Below are positions 39,016-47,501 of a stretch of 64,000 nucleotides of DNA, piece after piece. The DNA lies in the NCBI RefSeq assembly GCF_013114595.1, contig NZ_VTXE01000001.1, positions 1 to 64,000 on the forward strand. Direction: 5' to 3'. The DNA comes from Vibrio sp. 99-8-1 (GTDB taxonomy: Bacteria > Pseudomonadota > Gammaproteobacteria > Enterobacterales > Vibrionaceae). The position numbers and the translations under genes were made by a program. A model generated the notes under the pieces. The model was not told the DNA's origin and searched no databases. It saw only the letters and a program-made list of their open reading frames with translations. Position 1 is the stretch's first letter. Every line of letters begins with the position of its first letter.

Positions 39016-39852
39016 ATGAAAAACGTAATAATAACCCTCGTTATCGCATTACTAGCAGGGTGTTCAAACTATGTAAGTGTCCCTGATGCAGATGAAAGTC
39101 CAAAACTTATGCCACGAGGAAGTACCTATGGTGACCTTATTTCATTGCCATCACCAAAAGGTAAGATATTAGTATCAGTATACGATTTTAGAGACCAAAC
39201 AGGGCAATATAAGCCATCTCCAAACAGCAATTTCTCTACCGCTGTGCCTCAAGGAGGGACAGCATTGCTCACCACATCTCTTTTAGACTCTAAATGGTTT
39301 ATACCTTTAGAAAGAGAAGGGCTGCAAAACCTTTTAACCGAACGAAAAATTATCCGCGCAGCTCAGAAAAAAGAACAATCACCAAATAACCATAGTAAGG
39401 AACTGCCATCTCTTAGTTCTGCCAATATTGTGGTTGAAGGTGGGATCGTGGCCTACGACTCTAATATTCAAACCGGAGGAGCTGGCGCTCGCTATCTCGG
39501 TATTGGTGGCTCAGGGAAATACCGCACTGATATGGTCACCGTTAATTTGCGTGTTGTTGATGTACGCAGTGGCCAAATATTGCTTAGCGTCACCACCAGT
39601 AAGACTATTTACTCGCACGAGTTAAGCGCTGGTGCCTTCAGGTTTGTTGACTACAAAGAGTTACTTGAAGTTGAAATGGGTTATTCCAACAACGAACCTG
39701 TCAATATTGCAGTAATGTCGGCTATTGATGCGGCTGTGATTCATCTGGTTATTGAAGGAATAGAACGAGGGATGTGGCAACCAGCTAGTGCACAAGAGAT
39801 GGACAATGCTATCATCCAGAGATACGCAGCTGAAAAACATGAAATTTTATAA
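39016..39852 (+). CDS. csgG: curli secretion channel CsgG
   Basis: 278 aa, same length as E. coli CsgG. The lipobox LLAGC puts the lipid-modified cysteine at Cys16. Core segments QYKPSPNSNFSTAVPQGG, WFIPLEREGLQNLLTERK and TVNLRVVDVRSGQIL are nearly as in E. coli. It forms the nonameric outer-membrane pore for curlin export. It is the last gene of csgEFG. The nested inverted repeat at 39912-39992 lies downstream. Confidence 0.95.
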   Translation: MKNVIITLVIALLAGCSNYVSVPDADESPKLMPRGSTYGDLISLPSPKGKILVSVYDFRDQTGQYKPSPNSNFSTAVPQGGTALLTTSLLDSKWFIPLEREGLQNLLTERKIIRAAQKKEQSPNNHSKELPSLSSANIVVEGGIVAYDSNIQTGGAGARYLGIGGSGKYRTDMVTVNLRVVDVRSGQILLSVTTSKTIYSHELSAGAFRFVDYKELLEVEMGYSNNEPVNIAVMSAIDAAVIHLVIEGIERGMWQPASAQEMDNAIIQRYAAEKHEIL

Positions 39853-39911
39853 CAGTTTCTAACTTATGTAATACATCCGAATAATCTCAAGGTTTTTATT
39901 TAATACAAGTT

Positions 39912-39992
39912 TATTGGTTTCTGATCAAGACACTGATTTAAAAGCATGACCATGCTACAGAATAAATCAGTATCACAGAGCGGAAACCAATA
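39912..39992. repeat. nested triple inverted repeat between csgG and csgD
   Basis: Three concentric palindromes: TATTGGTTTC/GAAACCAATA (39912-39921, 39983-39992), ACTGATTT/AAATCAGT (39932-39939, 39964-39971) and AGCATG/CATGCT (39943-39948, 39951-39956). It lies between the converging csgEFG and csgD and has no T run. It may be a bidirectional terminator or a degenerate mobile element. Confidence 0.7.
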
Positions 39993-40053
39993 CAATTCGC
40001 ACTCTTGAAACTCATCAATAGTTAAGCGCCTATTGGCTTGCTGACAATCAACA

Positions 40054-40731
40054 TTATGTTAGCTCTTCAACACCTATATTCTCTTTTGCCCAAAGTAATG
40101 CCTGAAGACGATTTTTAGCTTTTATTTTACGAAAAACATTATGCAAGTGCGTTTTTACCGTGTTTTCACTCACATATAGTTTCTCTGCAATTTCAATATT
40201 TGAACTTCCATTGCCAAGTAATTTAATGATTTGCTGTTCCCGTTTTGTTAGCTGCTTATATGTTACGCTTGTTTTTACCCCATTTTTTCTTCTAAAATGT
40301 TGTATATATTGTTGCGCTAGTTTTCGACTCAACCACATCTCACCAAATAATATCTTTTCAACACCTTGATTAAGAAGTTCTATATCATCACTTATATAAA
40401 AAACACCAACTAGATTAGACCAAACTTTAAAATCTTCGTATTGGCTTTTTTTATTGCAATTGATAAGTATTTCAGGAGTATCAGAAAAGTGCTGACGCTG
40501 ACATAATGCATAAATCTCTTCTTTTTCACGGGAGAACACACTCATATCAATAATAACCAAATCTGCTATTATTTTCCCTCGAGAAAACATTGTTAACGAT
40601 AAATTATTAATCGCTAGAATATTAATATCAATATTGAGAGACTTTTCTAGAGCATCTTTTAACAGTGATGACTGCAGGCTTTTTTCCGTGATCAAAGTCG
40701 CAGAACTATAGACTTTACGTTTACTCACCAT
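40054..40731 (-). CDS. csgD: LuxR-type curli/biofilm regulator, CsgD/VpsT family
   Basis: 225 aa. The N-terminal receiver-like domain (about 10-125) keeps one Asp in LVIIDMS but not the full phosphorylation pocket. Residues 133-136 are WLSR, the W[FLM][TS]R c-di-GMP-binding motif of VpsT, which E. coli CsgD lacks. The C-terminal LuxR HTH is at about 160-215 (LTKREQQIIKLL, NIEIAEKLYVSENTVKTHLH). It lies beyond csgG on the opposite strand rather than heading csgEFG as in E. coli. It is expected to activate curli genes. Confidence 0.85.
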   Translation of the reverse strand: MVSKRKVYSSATLITEKSLQSSLLKDALEKSLNIDINILAINNLSLTMFSRGKIIADLVIIDMSVFSREKEEIYALCQRQHFSDTPEILINCNKKSQYEDFKVWSNLVGVFYISDDIELLNQGVEKILFGEMWLSRKLAQQYIQHFRRKNGVKTSVTYKQLTKREQQIIKLLGNGSSNIEIAEKLYVSENTVKTHLHNVFRKIKAKNRLQALLWAKENIGVEELT

Positions 40732-41175
40732 AATAACATCATCTTATGTTAATGAATTTAAACCTTATTATATAAAAATAAAATCACTTCCTGATCAAGT
40801 CAATGACTTTATATACATATTTTCTATACAAAGCATTAAATCAATAATTTAAAACTATCAGTTCAATATGTTAGCTATTTTTTAACTTTCGAAACATCCA
40901 ATTAATAACAATAATATAATTAAAGAAGCCAATTAAAACACCAGTAAATAATATTCATTATCACTATTAAGTTTATTTGATAATTATAAAGCTTTTCATT
41001 CACCAATAGCTTCAGAGTTTATCGGTGGACTCGCCACTCTGGCCCAACAAAGATAGCCATCGAACATCGGTTTTGTGCAAACAATGGCAACTTAAAGACC
41101 AATAAACTGAAGCAGAGGCGTTAGACTTTCAACGACCACGTCGCTTAAAGTGACGTGGTCATTTTCTCTTTAAAT
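40732..41175. other. 444-base region between csgD and DUF1415 gene
   Basis: The first 250 bases are AT-rich and likely hold the csgD promoter. The rest (about 41000-41171) has more even composition and ends in the hairpin GACCACGTC/GACGTGGTC (41134-41160) followed by ATTTTCTCTTT on the plus strand. No plus-strand gene precedes that hairpin. Confidence 0.5.
41134..41172 (+). terminator. orphan terminator-like hairpin
   Basis: A 9-bp perfect stem with a 9-base loop and a T-rich plus-strand tail. In the minus direction, where the DUF1415 transcript would arrive, no T run follows. It could end an unannotated small RNA starting near 41000. Confidence 0.45.
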
Positions 41176-41724
41176 TTACACAAACAGATAAGGGAATAAC
41201 TGCTTTTTTTGCTGATCCGTTAATGAGGTTACGCAATCAATATTATTATCGGGAATCTGTTCTGGGTTGGGGTAATGCTTTAATACGCGTTCCATACTCT
41301 CTTCACGAATTAAATGCAGTATCGGAAATGGGGAACGGTTAGTTAAGTTTTCATCATCATCCGGTTCAACTCCGGCAAAACAGTAATCGGGATGAAAGGT
41401 AGCGACCTGAAAAATCCCCTGCCACTCTTGCTGCTTAATCAATGCATCTACCCAGTCTAAAAACTGGTTGTAGAGATAGAAATCATCCAGCATGTCGGGG
41501 ACAACAACCAAGGTTGTTTCTAATGTCTCTGCATCCGACGTCGCTAAGATCATTAACTCGGTTAATAACTCTTCTAGGAGAGCCTCTTCTGTATCAGCGC
41601 GAGAGACCTGAATTTTGATCTGCTTATTTCGGTTTGGTTTGGCCGCAAACGGGCAGAGGTTAAGACCGATAACCACCTCTTCTAACCAAGTACGTACTTG
41701 TTTTTCAATAAGCTCATTGTTCAA
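41176..41724 (-). CDS. DUF1415 family protein
   Basis: 182 aa. LEEVVIGLNLCPFAAKP near the N-terminus, TLVVVPDMLDDFYLYNQFLDW in the middle, and FHPDYCFAGVEPDDDENLTNRSPFPILHLIRE are the conserved parts of DUF1415. The protein is soluble; its function is unknown, and conserved Cys, His and Asp residues hint at an enzyme. It overlaps the upstream MFS gene by 11 bases, so the two are probably cotranscribed. Confidence 0.82.
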   Translation of the reverse strand: MNNELIEKQVRTWLEEVVIGLNLCPFAAKPNRNKQIKIQVSRADTEEALLEELLTELMILATSDAETLETTLVVVPDMLDDFYLYNQFLDWVDALIKQQEWQGIFQVATFHPDYCFAGVEPDDDENLTNRSPFPILHLIREESMERVLKHYPNPEQIPDNNIDCVTSLTDQQKKQLFPYLFV

Positions 41725-42904
41725 ATTTGCTTCCTTTCATATCTTTTAAGTAATAACACAGCAGAAAAATAGCGAAACAAAGCACCGTTCCCCCCATCAT
41801 CACCATAGGCCAAGCACCTTGTTGCCAGCAGTAGATAAGGAAAAAGCCCCCTAAGCTGCCGCCAATATAGTAATGAACCAGATAGAGAGCAGTGGCGGTC
41901 GCTTTAGCACTCACCGCTTTTTGGCTTACCCAACCATAAGCAAGAGCATGGGTAAAAAATGCGCCACTGCTAATCAATAACAGACCCAGCAGCATCAAAG
42001 GAATTTCAGGAAAGTAAGCCAAAAACATACCGGATAACGTCACAATGGTTCCCAATACCATGCCAAGTACAGGGTGAAATCTAGTGGCCCATTTTCCACT
42101 GTATCGTGAACTGACTGTCCCGGACAGATAGCATAAAAAAGTTAATGACGTCAGACTCGGGGGGAGATTATAAGGTGCTTCAGCAAGGCGAAAACTGATC
42201 ACCGAAAATAGATTAACAAACAGCGCGAAATTAAAACCGCCAATAAGCATGGCAAACCATACTCGCTTATCTTTAATATGCTGAATTAACTGACGATTAT
42301 GATGAAAAAACAGACCTCGCTGAGGTTTAAAATAACGCTGCTGAGGCAATATTTTTAGAACCGCAACCGCTCCTATTAATGTTGCCACCGCAATGACTGA
42401 TGCCGCTACCTGCCAACTAAACAAATCGGTCAGCACACCACCAGCGATACGCCCAGTAATACCCCCGAGACTATTAGCCGCAATATAACCACCCACGGCT
42501 TGAGTCAGTGCAGAGGCCGACATCTCTTCAGCCATATAGGCAACGGCAACGGACGCAAATGCCGCTAAAGAGATGCCCATAAGTGCACGACCTGCAACCA
42601 TGCTATAAAAGCTAGAATCAAGCATCATCAACACATTAATGATTGGTGGAACAAAAAGGCCAACCAACATGACTTTTTTACGACCAAAGGACTCAGAAAC
42701 TAGTGCCCAAGGCACTAGAAAAACCGACAGCATTAATGTGGTAGAAGCAAAGATCCAATTTACTTTGGTAGCCGATATAGAGAGCTCATCTGCCAGTTGA
42801 GGCAAGATAGGTTGGAACAGATACAGATTACAAAATATAAGAAACGAGCCCAGCGCCATTATAAAGCTGACCCTTTTATACTCCGATGTTCCAAATTCAA
42901 TCAT
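41714..42904 (-). CDS. MFS transporter, YnfM-like
   Basis: 396 aa with twelve predicted membrane helices. The loop 2-3 motif is WALVSESFGRKKVMLVG. Other features are FQPILPQLADELSISATKVNW in the first helix region and the segment GGITGRIAGGVLTDLFSW. It resembles E. coli YnfM/DHA1-type carriers that export drugs or small metabolites, but the substrate cannot be read. Its gene overlaps the DUF1415 gene. Confidence 0.82.
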   Translation of the reverse strand: MIEFGTSEYKRVSFIMALGSFLIFCNLYLFQPILPQLADELSISATKVNWIFASTTLMLSVFLVPWALVSESFGRKKVMLVGLFVPPIINVLMMLDSSFYSMVAGRALMGISLAAFASVAVAYMAEEMSASALTQAVGGYIAANSLGGITGRIAGGVLTDLFSWQVAASVIAVATLIGAVAVLKILPQQRYFKPQRGLFFHHNRQLIQHIKDKRVWFAMLIGGFNFALFVNLFSVISFRLAEAPYNLPPSLTSLTFLCYLSGTVSSRYSGKWATRFHPVLGMVLGTIVTLSGMFLAYFPEIPLMLLGLLLISSGAFFTHALAYGWVSQKAVSAKATATALYLVHYYIGGSLGGFFLIYCWQQGAWPMVMMGGTVLCFAIFLLCYYLKDMKGSKFEQ

Positions 42905-42931
42905 GGTTTTTTTTCTTACCGTAATCTGCGA

Positions 42932-43852
42932 TTATTGAACGTCAATTAAGCGGTCAAAACTGTCCATCACTTGTTGACACTTCATCACCCTTCCATGCCC
43001 CTGCCCTTGCGTTGCGACTAAAGTGACATTATCGCCTTCGCTCGCCGCTTTTTGCGACACAGAGAACTTAGTGAACTTATCTTTCTCATCATGAACAATA
43101 ATGGTGCGGTTAGTGCGATTCATGAGGTGAGCATAGGGGTCGATAATATGGATCGGGTAGTGATATTGATCTTGAATATCTTCCACAATCGCTTGGAATA
43201 ACTTCACCGAGTAACCAGACCGGCTAACACTACCAAACAAGTTGTCTAAGTAATCCAATACTGGCGCAATCAATAGCATCGGACAGTGCGCAATTTTTGC
43301 GTGCTTGCACTCAAGCGCAGAAGCAGTTCCCATACTATGACCAACCACACCCGCCACGTCTTGTACGCTATCCAGCACGGATTCTAAGCAAGCAACAAAT
43401 CAGGGAATATGGCCATAAGCACCACCACTCTTACCGTGTCCCGGCTGATCATAAGCAAAGGCGGTAAAGCCACGAGAGGCGATGTGTTCCATTACTGGGT
43501 AAAACTGGCTCGCAGTTCCTGACCAACCATGCGTAAGTACCCAAACCGGCCCTTCGCCAAGACTATACGTTTTTATCACCCCTTCGTTGGTGTCTACTTC
43601 GCCCTTAATTAAACCTTCCGGCTCATCATTAATCGGTTTCATTCTTGCAGGTGTTAGCAGCAATTGCTTAGCGGTTTTTTTAGCATGATTGGGAGCAATG
43701 GTATGGTGCAAACGAGTGGTTATGTTCACCAGCTTTCGTTTTACACTGAACTTCCCTGACGTATTGAAGTAGATTTTCTCACTCACCGTGGTGTCCTTGT
43801 TGTTCTTTTTTTTGAATAGTTTAGAAACGGGACTATAACAAAATTTTGACAT
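42932..43852 (-). pseudogene. alpha/beta hydrolase interrupted by one in-frame TGA
   Basis: The N-terminal half (from ATG 43852) has the hydrolase motifs WVLTHGWSGTASQFYPVM and AFAYDQPGHGKSGGAYGHIP, then TGA at 43402-43400. The same frame continues without a gap as FVACLESVLDSV, then VVGHSMGTASALE (nucleophile Ser), VHDEKDKFTKF (acid) and GQGHGR (His). The two halves thus add up to one 306-codon hydrolase. Family members often have Arg before F-V, so CGA to TGA is the likely change. The frame also extends to a TTG at 43864. It may be a true nonsense mutation, a recoding event or a sequencing error. Confidence 0.85.
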
Positions 43853-43953
43853 TCTGTACGGCAACGTTAAGCATAATCACCTAATTTTATATTTCATTTT
43901 TAAATCGCGATTTATGTAATAATGACCATCCACGGACGAGTTTAGAGGTAACA

Positions 43954-44919
43954 ATGGCGGAGTTTTTAGCGCAGTTGCAGTTTTCAGCATCGATTACAGG
44001 ACCCATTTGCTTAATGCTGTTGCTCGGGGTATTTCTTAAACGGATAGCAGTTATTGACGATGCGTTTATTGATGTCGCGTCTAGGTTGGTTTTTCAAGTG
44101 ACCTTACCTGCTTTGCTGTTTCTTAGTATTGTCGGTTCTGAACATGACTTTTCAAGCAGTACACCATTAATCCTTTTTGGTCTCAGCGCTAACTTAATTT
44201 TCTTTGTTTTTGTGGTTATTGCCACCAAAACACTCTTTTCTGGCTCCAATGATAAAGGGGTGGTCATTCAAGGCAGTTATCGGGCAAATACCGCCATTAT
44301 AGGGCTTGCTTATGTTGCTAACGCATATGGTGAAACCGGTATCGCTTTAGCGGCGATTTACGTCGCACCAATGACGATTCTTTATAATATATTGGCGGTC
44401 ATTGCATTAAGTCCGAAGAACGATAAAGAGAAATCATCGGGGCTAAAAGCATTTGCTGTTATTGTTAAAGGGATAACTAAAAATCCTCTAATCATTGCCA
44501 TAATGCTTGGGTTGATTGTCTATTTTCTCTCTATTCCTATCCCTAAAATGGTACTAAATGCAGGTCAGTATTTTGCCAGTATGACTTTACCCCTTGCTCT
44601 GTTATGCACTGGCGGTTCTTTAAATATTAAATCTCTAAAAGGCGACCAACGCGCCACGTGGTTTGCTACGGTAAACAAACTCGTTTTTGCTCCTATCATC
44701 ATCACTGGTGCAGCTCTGCTGTTTGGCTTTAGAGGGCTTGATATCGGGATTGTGTTCTTTATGAGTGCCGCGCCTACTGCGGCTGCAAGTTATGTCATGG
44801 CTCGAGCCATGGGTGGAAACGCTGCTCTGGCGGCAAATATTATCGCCCTAACAACGGTCACCTCATTGGTTACCTGTACCTTGGGGATTTTCGCTTTATC
44901 AACACTATCGTTAATGTAA
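43954..44919 (+). CDS. AEC family permease (auxin efflux carrier type)
   Basis: 321 aa, about ten membrane helices. VTLPALLFLSIVGSEHDF and SYRANTAIIGLAYVANAYGETG near the middle, and the C-terminal FMSAAPTAAASYVMARAMGGNAALAANII, are typical of bacterial AEC transporters related to malate/malonate carriers. The substrate is unknown. It starts with ATG 43954 after GAGGTAAC and is divergent from the broken hydrolase. Confidence 0.85.
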   Translation: MAEFLAQLQFSASITGPICLMLLLGVFLKRIAVIDDAFIDVASRLVFQVTLPALLFLSIVGSEHDFSSSTPLILFGLSANLIFFVFVVIATKTLFSGSNDKGVVIQGSYRANTAIIGLAYVANAYGETGIALAAIYVAPMTILYNILAVIALSPKNDKEKSSGLKAFAVIVKGITKNPLIIAIMLGLIVYFLSIPIPKMVLNAGQYFASMTLPLALLCTGGSLNIKSLKGDQRATWFATVNKLVFAPIIITGAALLFGFRGLDIGIVFFMSAAPTAAASYVMARAMGGNAALAANIIALTTVTSLVTCTLGIFALSTLSLM

Positions 44920-44996
44920 TATCTTCAATTATCTTTCTTGAACTGAACTTGTTGATGCTGCTCTGAATTCTGCATCTTGAGGTCACTTGAGTATAT

Positions 44997-45056
44997 ACCC
45001 TTTCTATTTGGTTATACTCACCAAATAGAAAGGGTCAGATATCGCTATCTGACCCT
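44997..45056. terminator. overlapping hairpins after the AEC gene
   Basis: Hairpin 1 pairs 44997-45011 with 45021-45035 (15 bp). Hairpin 2 pairs AGGGTCAGATA (45031-45041) with TATCTGACCCT (45046-45056). They share AGGGT, so they exclude each other. It lies between the converging AEC and glgB genes, most simply as a bidirectional terminator. Confidence 0.7.
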
Positions 45057-45095
45057 TGTTGTTATCTATTTATGAATACTATTTAGAAGTACCGT

Positions 45096-47294
45096 TTATG
45101 AAAGCTTATAGAACACGGTCGCTAATGGTGGTAACCGTAAGTTAAGTGACTGTGCTAATCCTTCACTCTCTATCTCTTCACTATTTAGTGATTTGATCAC
45201 CGCAAAATCACTGCCGTGATAACGGCTATCATCACTGTTTAACAGCAAGTCATATTTTCCTTTATTGGGCACACCTATACGAAATGACTCATGAGGAACA
45301 GGCGTAAAGTTAGTCACCACTAGCACTCTTTCACCATGTTCACTGATGCGTTCATGCGCCAATATGCTGGCATCTTGTGCATCTTGCAGACGCCATTCAA
45401 ATCCTCTTGGATCACAATCAAGTTCGTGAAGCGCCACTTCATTGCGATACAACATATTCAAATCGCGAGTGAGCGCGTGAATACCTTGGTGACGTTCGTA
45501 GGCCAACAGGAACCATTGCAACTGATCATCATGGTTCCACTCCGCCGTTTGACCAAACTCGGTGCCCATAAAGTTTAGCTTTTTACCCGGCTGACCATAC
45601 ATGTAACCAAGATAAGCCCTCAAATTGGCGGTTTGCTGCCATTCATCACCCGGCATCTTGTCATGAATAGAGCGCTTTCCGTACACCACTTCATCGTGGG
45701 ACAGAGACAACACATAGTTCTCGCTATGGGCGTAAATTAGCGGGAAGGTGATGGTGTTGTGATGATACTTACGATGTACGGGATCTTCTTGCACATAAGA
45801 CAAGCTATCGTGCATCCAACCCATGTTCCACTTAAATCCAAAGCCTAATCCACCCATATATGTTGGCGCAGAAACGCCCGGGAATGCCGTCGACTCTTCA
45901 GCAATCGTCATGGCATTTGGAAAGTGCTTATACACTTCTTCATTGACCCATTTAAACATAGCAATGGCATCGTAGTTCTCGTTGCCGCCGTCGCTATTTG
46001 GAATCCACTGATCATGGCTACGTGAATAATCTAGGTATAGCATTGATGCTACCGCATCAACTCGAATACCATCGATATGGAACTGCTCGAACCAATACAA
46101 CGCATTGGCAACGAGGAAACGTCTAACATGTTCACGTCCTACATCATAAATAAAGGAGTTCCAGTCTTGGTGCCATCCACGCCTTGGATCTGGATCGTGG
46201 TACAAAGGAGTACCATCAAAATTCGCCAAACCATGGTCATCCGATGGGAAATGCGCAGGAACCCAATCCAGAACGACACCAATTCCAGCTTGGTGACATT
46301 TATCAATAAAGTACTTAAAGTCATCTGGAGAACCAAAGCGGCTGGTTGGTGCAAATAGCCCGACAGGTTGGTAACCCCAAGAACCATAGAATGGGTACTC
46401 TGAGATCGGCATTAGTTCAACATGGCTGTAGCCTAGGTCAACTAAATAAGGCACCAGCTCATCGGCCAGATCGCGATATCCAATAAAGTTGCCATCTTTA
46501 TCTCGCTTCCACGAACCAACATGTAGTTCATAGAAAGAGAGTGCCTGTTTGGTTTTAGTGCTAACCGGACGACTTTGCCACTGTTGGTCTTGCCAGTCAT
46601 ACCGGTTGTGATCGTATGTTACAGAGGAGAATGATGGGTGCTGCTCGGCATAGAAACCCCATGGATCGGCTTTATGCGGTAAGCTCTCTCCATTAGGCCC
46701 TTTGATTTCATATTTGTATTGAGCGCCTTCTTCCAGTTCAGGAATAAAGATCCCCCAAATACCGTAATCTAAACGTTGCATTGGGTTGCGGCGGCCGTCC
46801 CAGTAGTTAAAACTGCCGATTAAACTCACTGCGGTGGCATGAGGGGCATAAACCAAAAAGCGAGTACCAGAAATCTGCTCACCTTCTCTCTCAATAGAGA
46901 CAAACTGTGCTCCCATGTGATGATACATTTGCACAGGAGTATGGAGCTCTTCAAACTCTTTATACAAAGCATGATATTGGTATGGGTCATCCACTATCTG
47001 CTCTGTTCCATCCCAGTTCACCGCCAACTTATAATGGGTAAATGTCAAATCTCTATCATGTTCTAGAACAAAACTGTTCTCTGACTCTTTCTCCAAGGCG
47101 ATTCTCGGCTCATCAGCAATAAGTAATTCAACTTTACTTGCTCCCGGCATCCATACCCTTAGTGAAAGCTGCTTTTCTCTATGATAAGGACCCAGTAAAG
47201 AGAAAGGATCAGCGCATGCCGCATTTTCTAATACACTAAAAATGTCTTCCTTTTTTGTCACAGTATTCTTTTTCAACTGGCATCTCCAAAACAT
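45096..47294 (-). CDS. glgB: 1,4-alpha-glucan branching enzyme GlgB
   Basis: 732 aa from ATG 47294, kept as the longest start; a TTG at 47276 follows GGAG and would give [13 protein letters not shown], so it may be the true start. An N-terminal CBM48 module ([21 protein letters not shown]) precedes the GH13 barrel with [26 protein letters not shown] (nucleophile Asp), [12 protein letters not shown] (acid Glu) and LSHDEV. It makes alpha-1,6 branches in glycogen. It is separated from malQ by a terminator and so has its own promoter. Confidence 0.95.
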   Translation of the reverse strand: MFWRCQLKKNTVTKKEDIFSVLENAACADPFSLLGPYHREKQLSLRVWMPGASKVELLIADEPRIALEKESENSFVLEHDRDLTFTHYKLAVNWDGTEQIVDDPYQYHALYKEFEELHTPVQMYHHMGAQFVSIEREGEQISGTRFLVYAPHATAVSLIGSFNYWDGRRNPMQRLDYGIWGIFIPELEEGAQYKYEIKGPNGESLPHKADPWGFYAEQHPSFSSVTYDHNRYDWQDQQWQSRPVSTKTKQALSFYELHVGSWKRDKDGNFIGYRDLADELVPYLVDLGYSHVELMPISEYPFYGSWGYQPVGLFAPTSRFGSPDDFKYFIDKCHQAGIGVVLDWVPAHFPSDDHGLANFDGTPLYHDPDPRRGWHQDWNSFIYDVGREHVRRFLVANALYWFEQFHIDGIRVDAVASMLYLDYSRSHDQWIPNSDGGNENYDAIAMFKWVNEEVYKHFPNAMTIAEESTAFPGVSAPTYMGGLGFGFKWNMGWMHDSLSYVQEDPVHRKYHHNTITFPLIYAHSENYVLSLSHDEVVYGKRSIHDKMPGDEWQQTANLRAYLGYMYGQPGKKLNFMGTEFGQTAEWNHDDQLQWFLLAYERHQGIHALTRDLNMLYRNEVALHELDCDPRGFEWRLQDAQDASILAHERISEHGERVLVVTNFTPVPHESFRIGVPNKGKYDLLLNSDDSRYHGSDFAVIKSLNSEEIESEGLAQSLNLRLPPLATVFYKLS

Positions 47295-47374
47295 CTATAA
47301 AATTAAAAACAAAAGTATGAAACAAAAACCAACTTTTCTCATAGTAACCTGTTAATTAGTCGCTGTTAATAAAT

Positions 47375-47406
47375 AATAAAAAATACCCGCATAAAGCGGG
47401 TATTCT
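47375..47406 (-). terminator. terminator after malQ
   Basis: On the minus strand AATACCCGC and GCGGGTATT flank a 5-base loop and are followed by a T run. It ends malP-malQ before glgB. Confidence 0.85.
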
Positions 47407-47501
47407 CAAAAATATCAATTAGTTAACAAGTTCACTATCCGGCGAATACAAGCAGTGACTATCTTGCAAGACTGCGTAATTAACTGTTTGTATTCGTTGC
47501 A

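Noticed and set aside
41020..41110. short minus-strand frame (MFDGYLCWARV...) in the csgD-DUF1415 gap
   Set aside because: 23 codons only, no convincing SD; the region is better flagged as a possible ncRNA.
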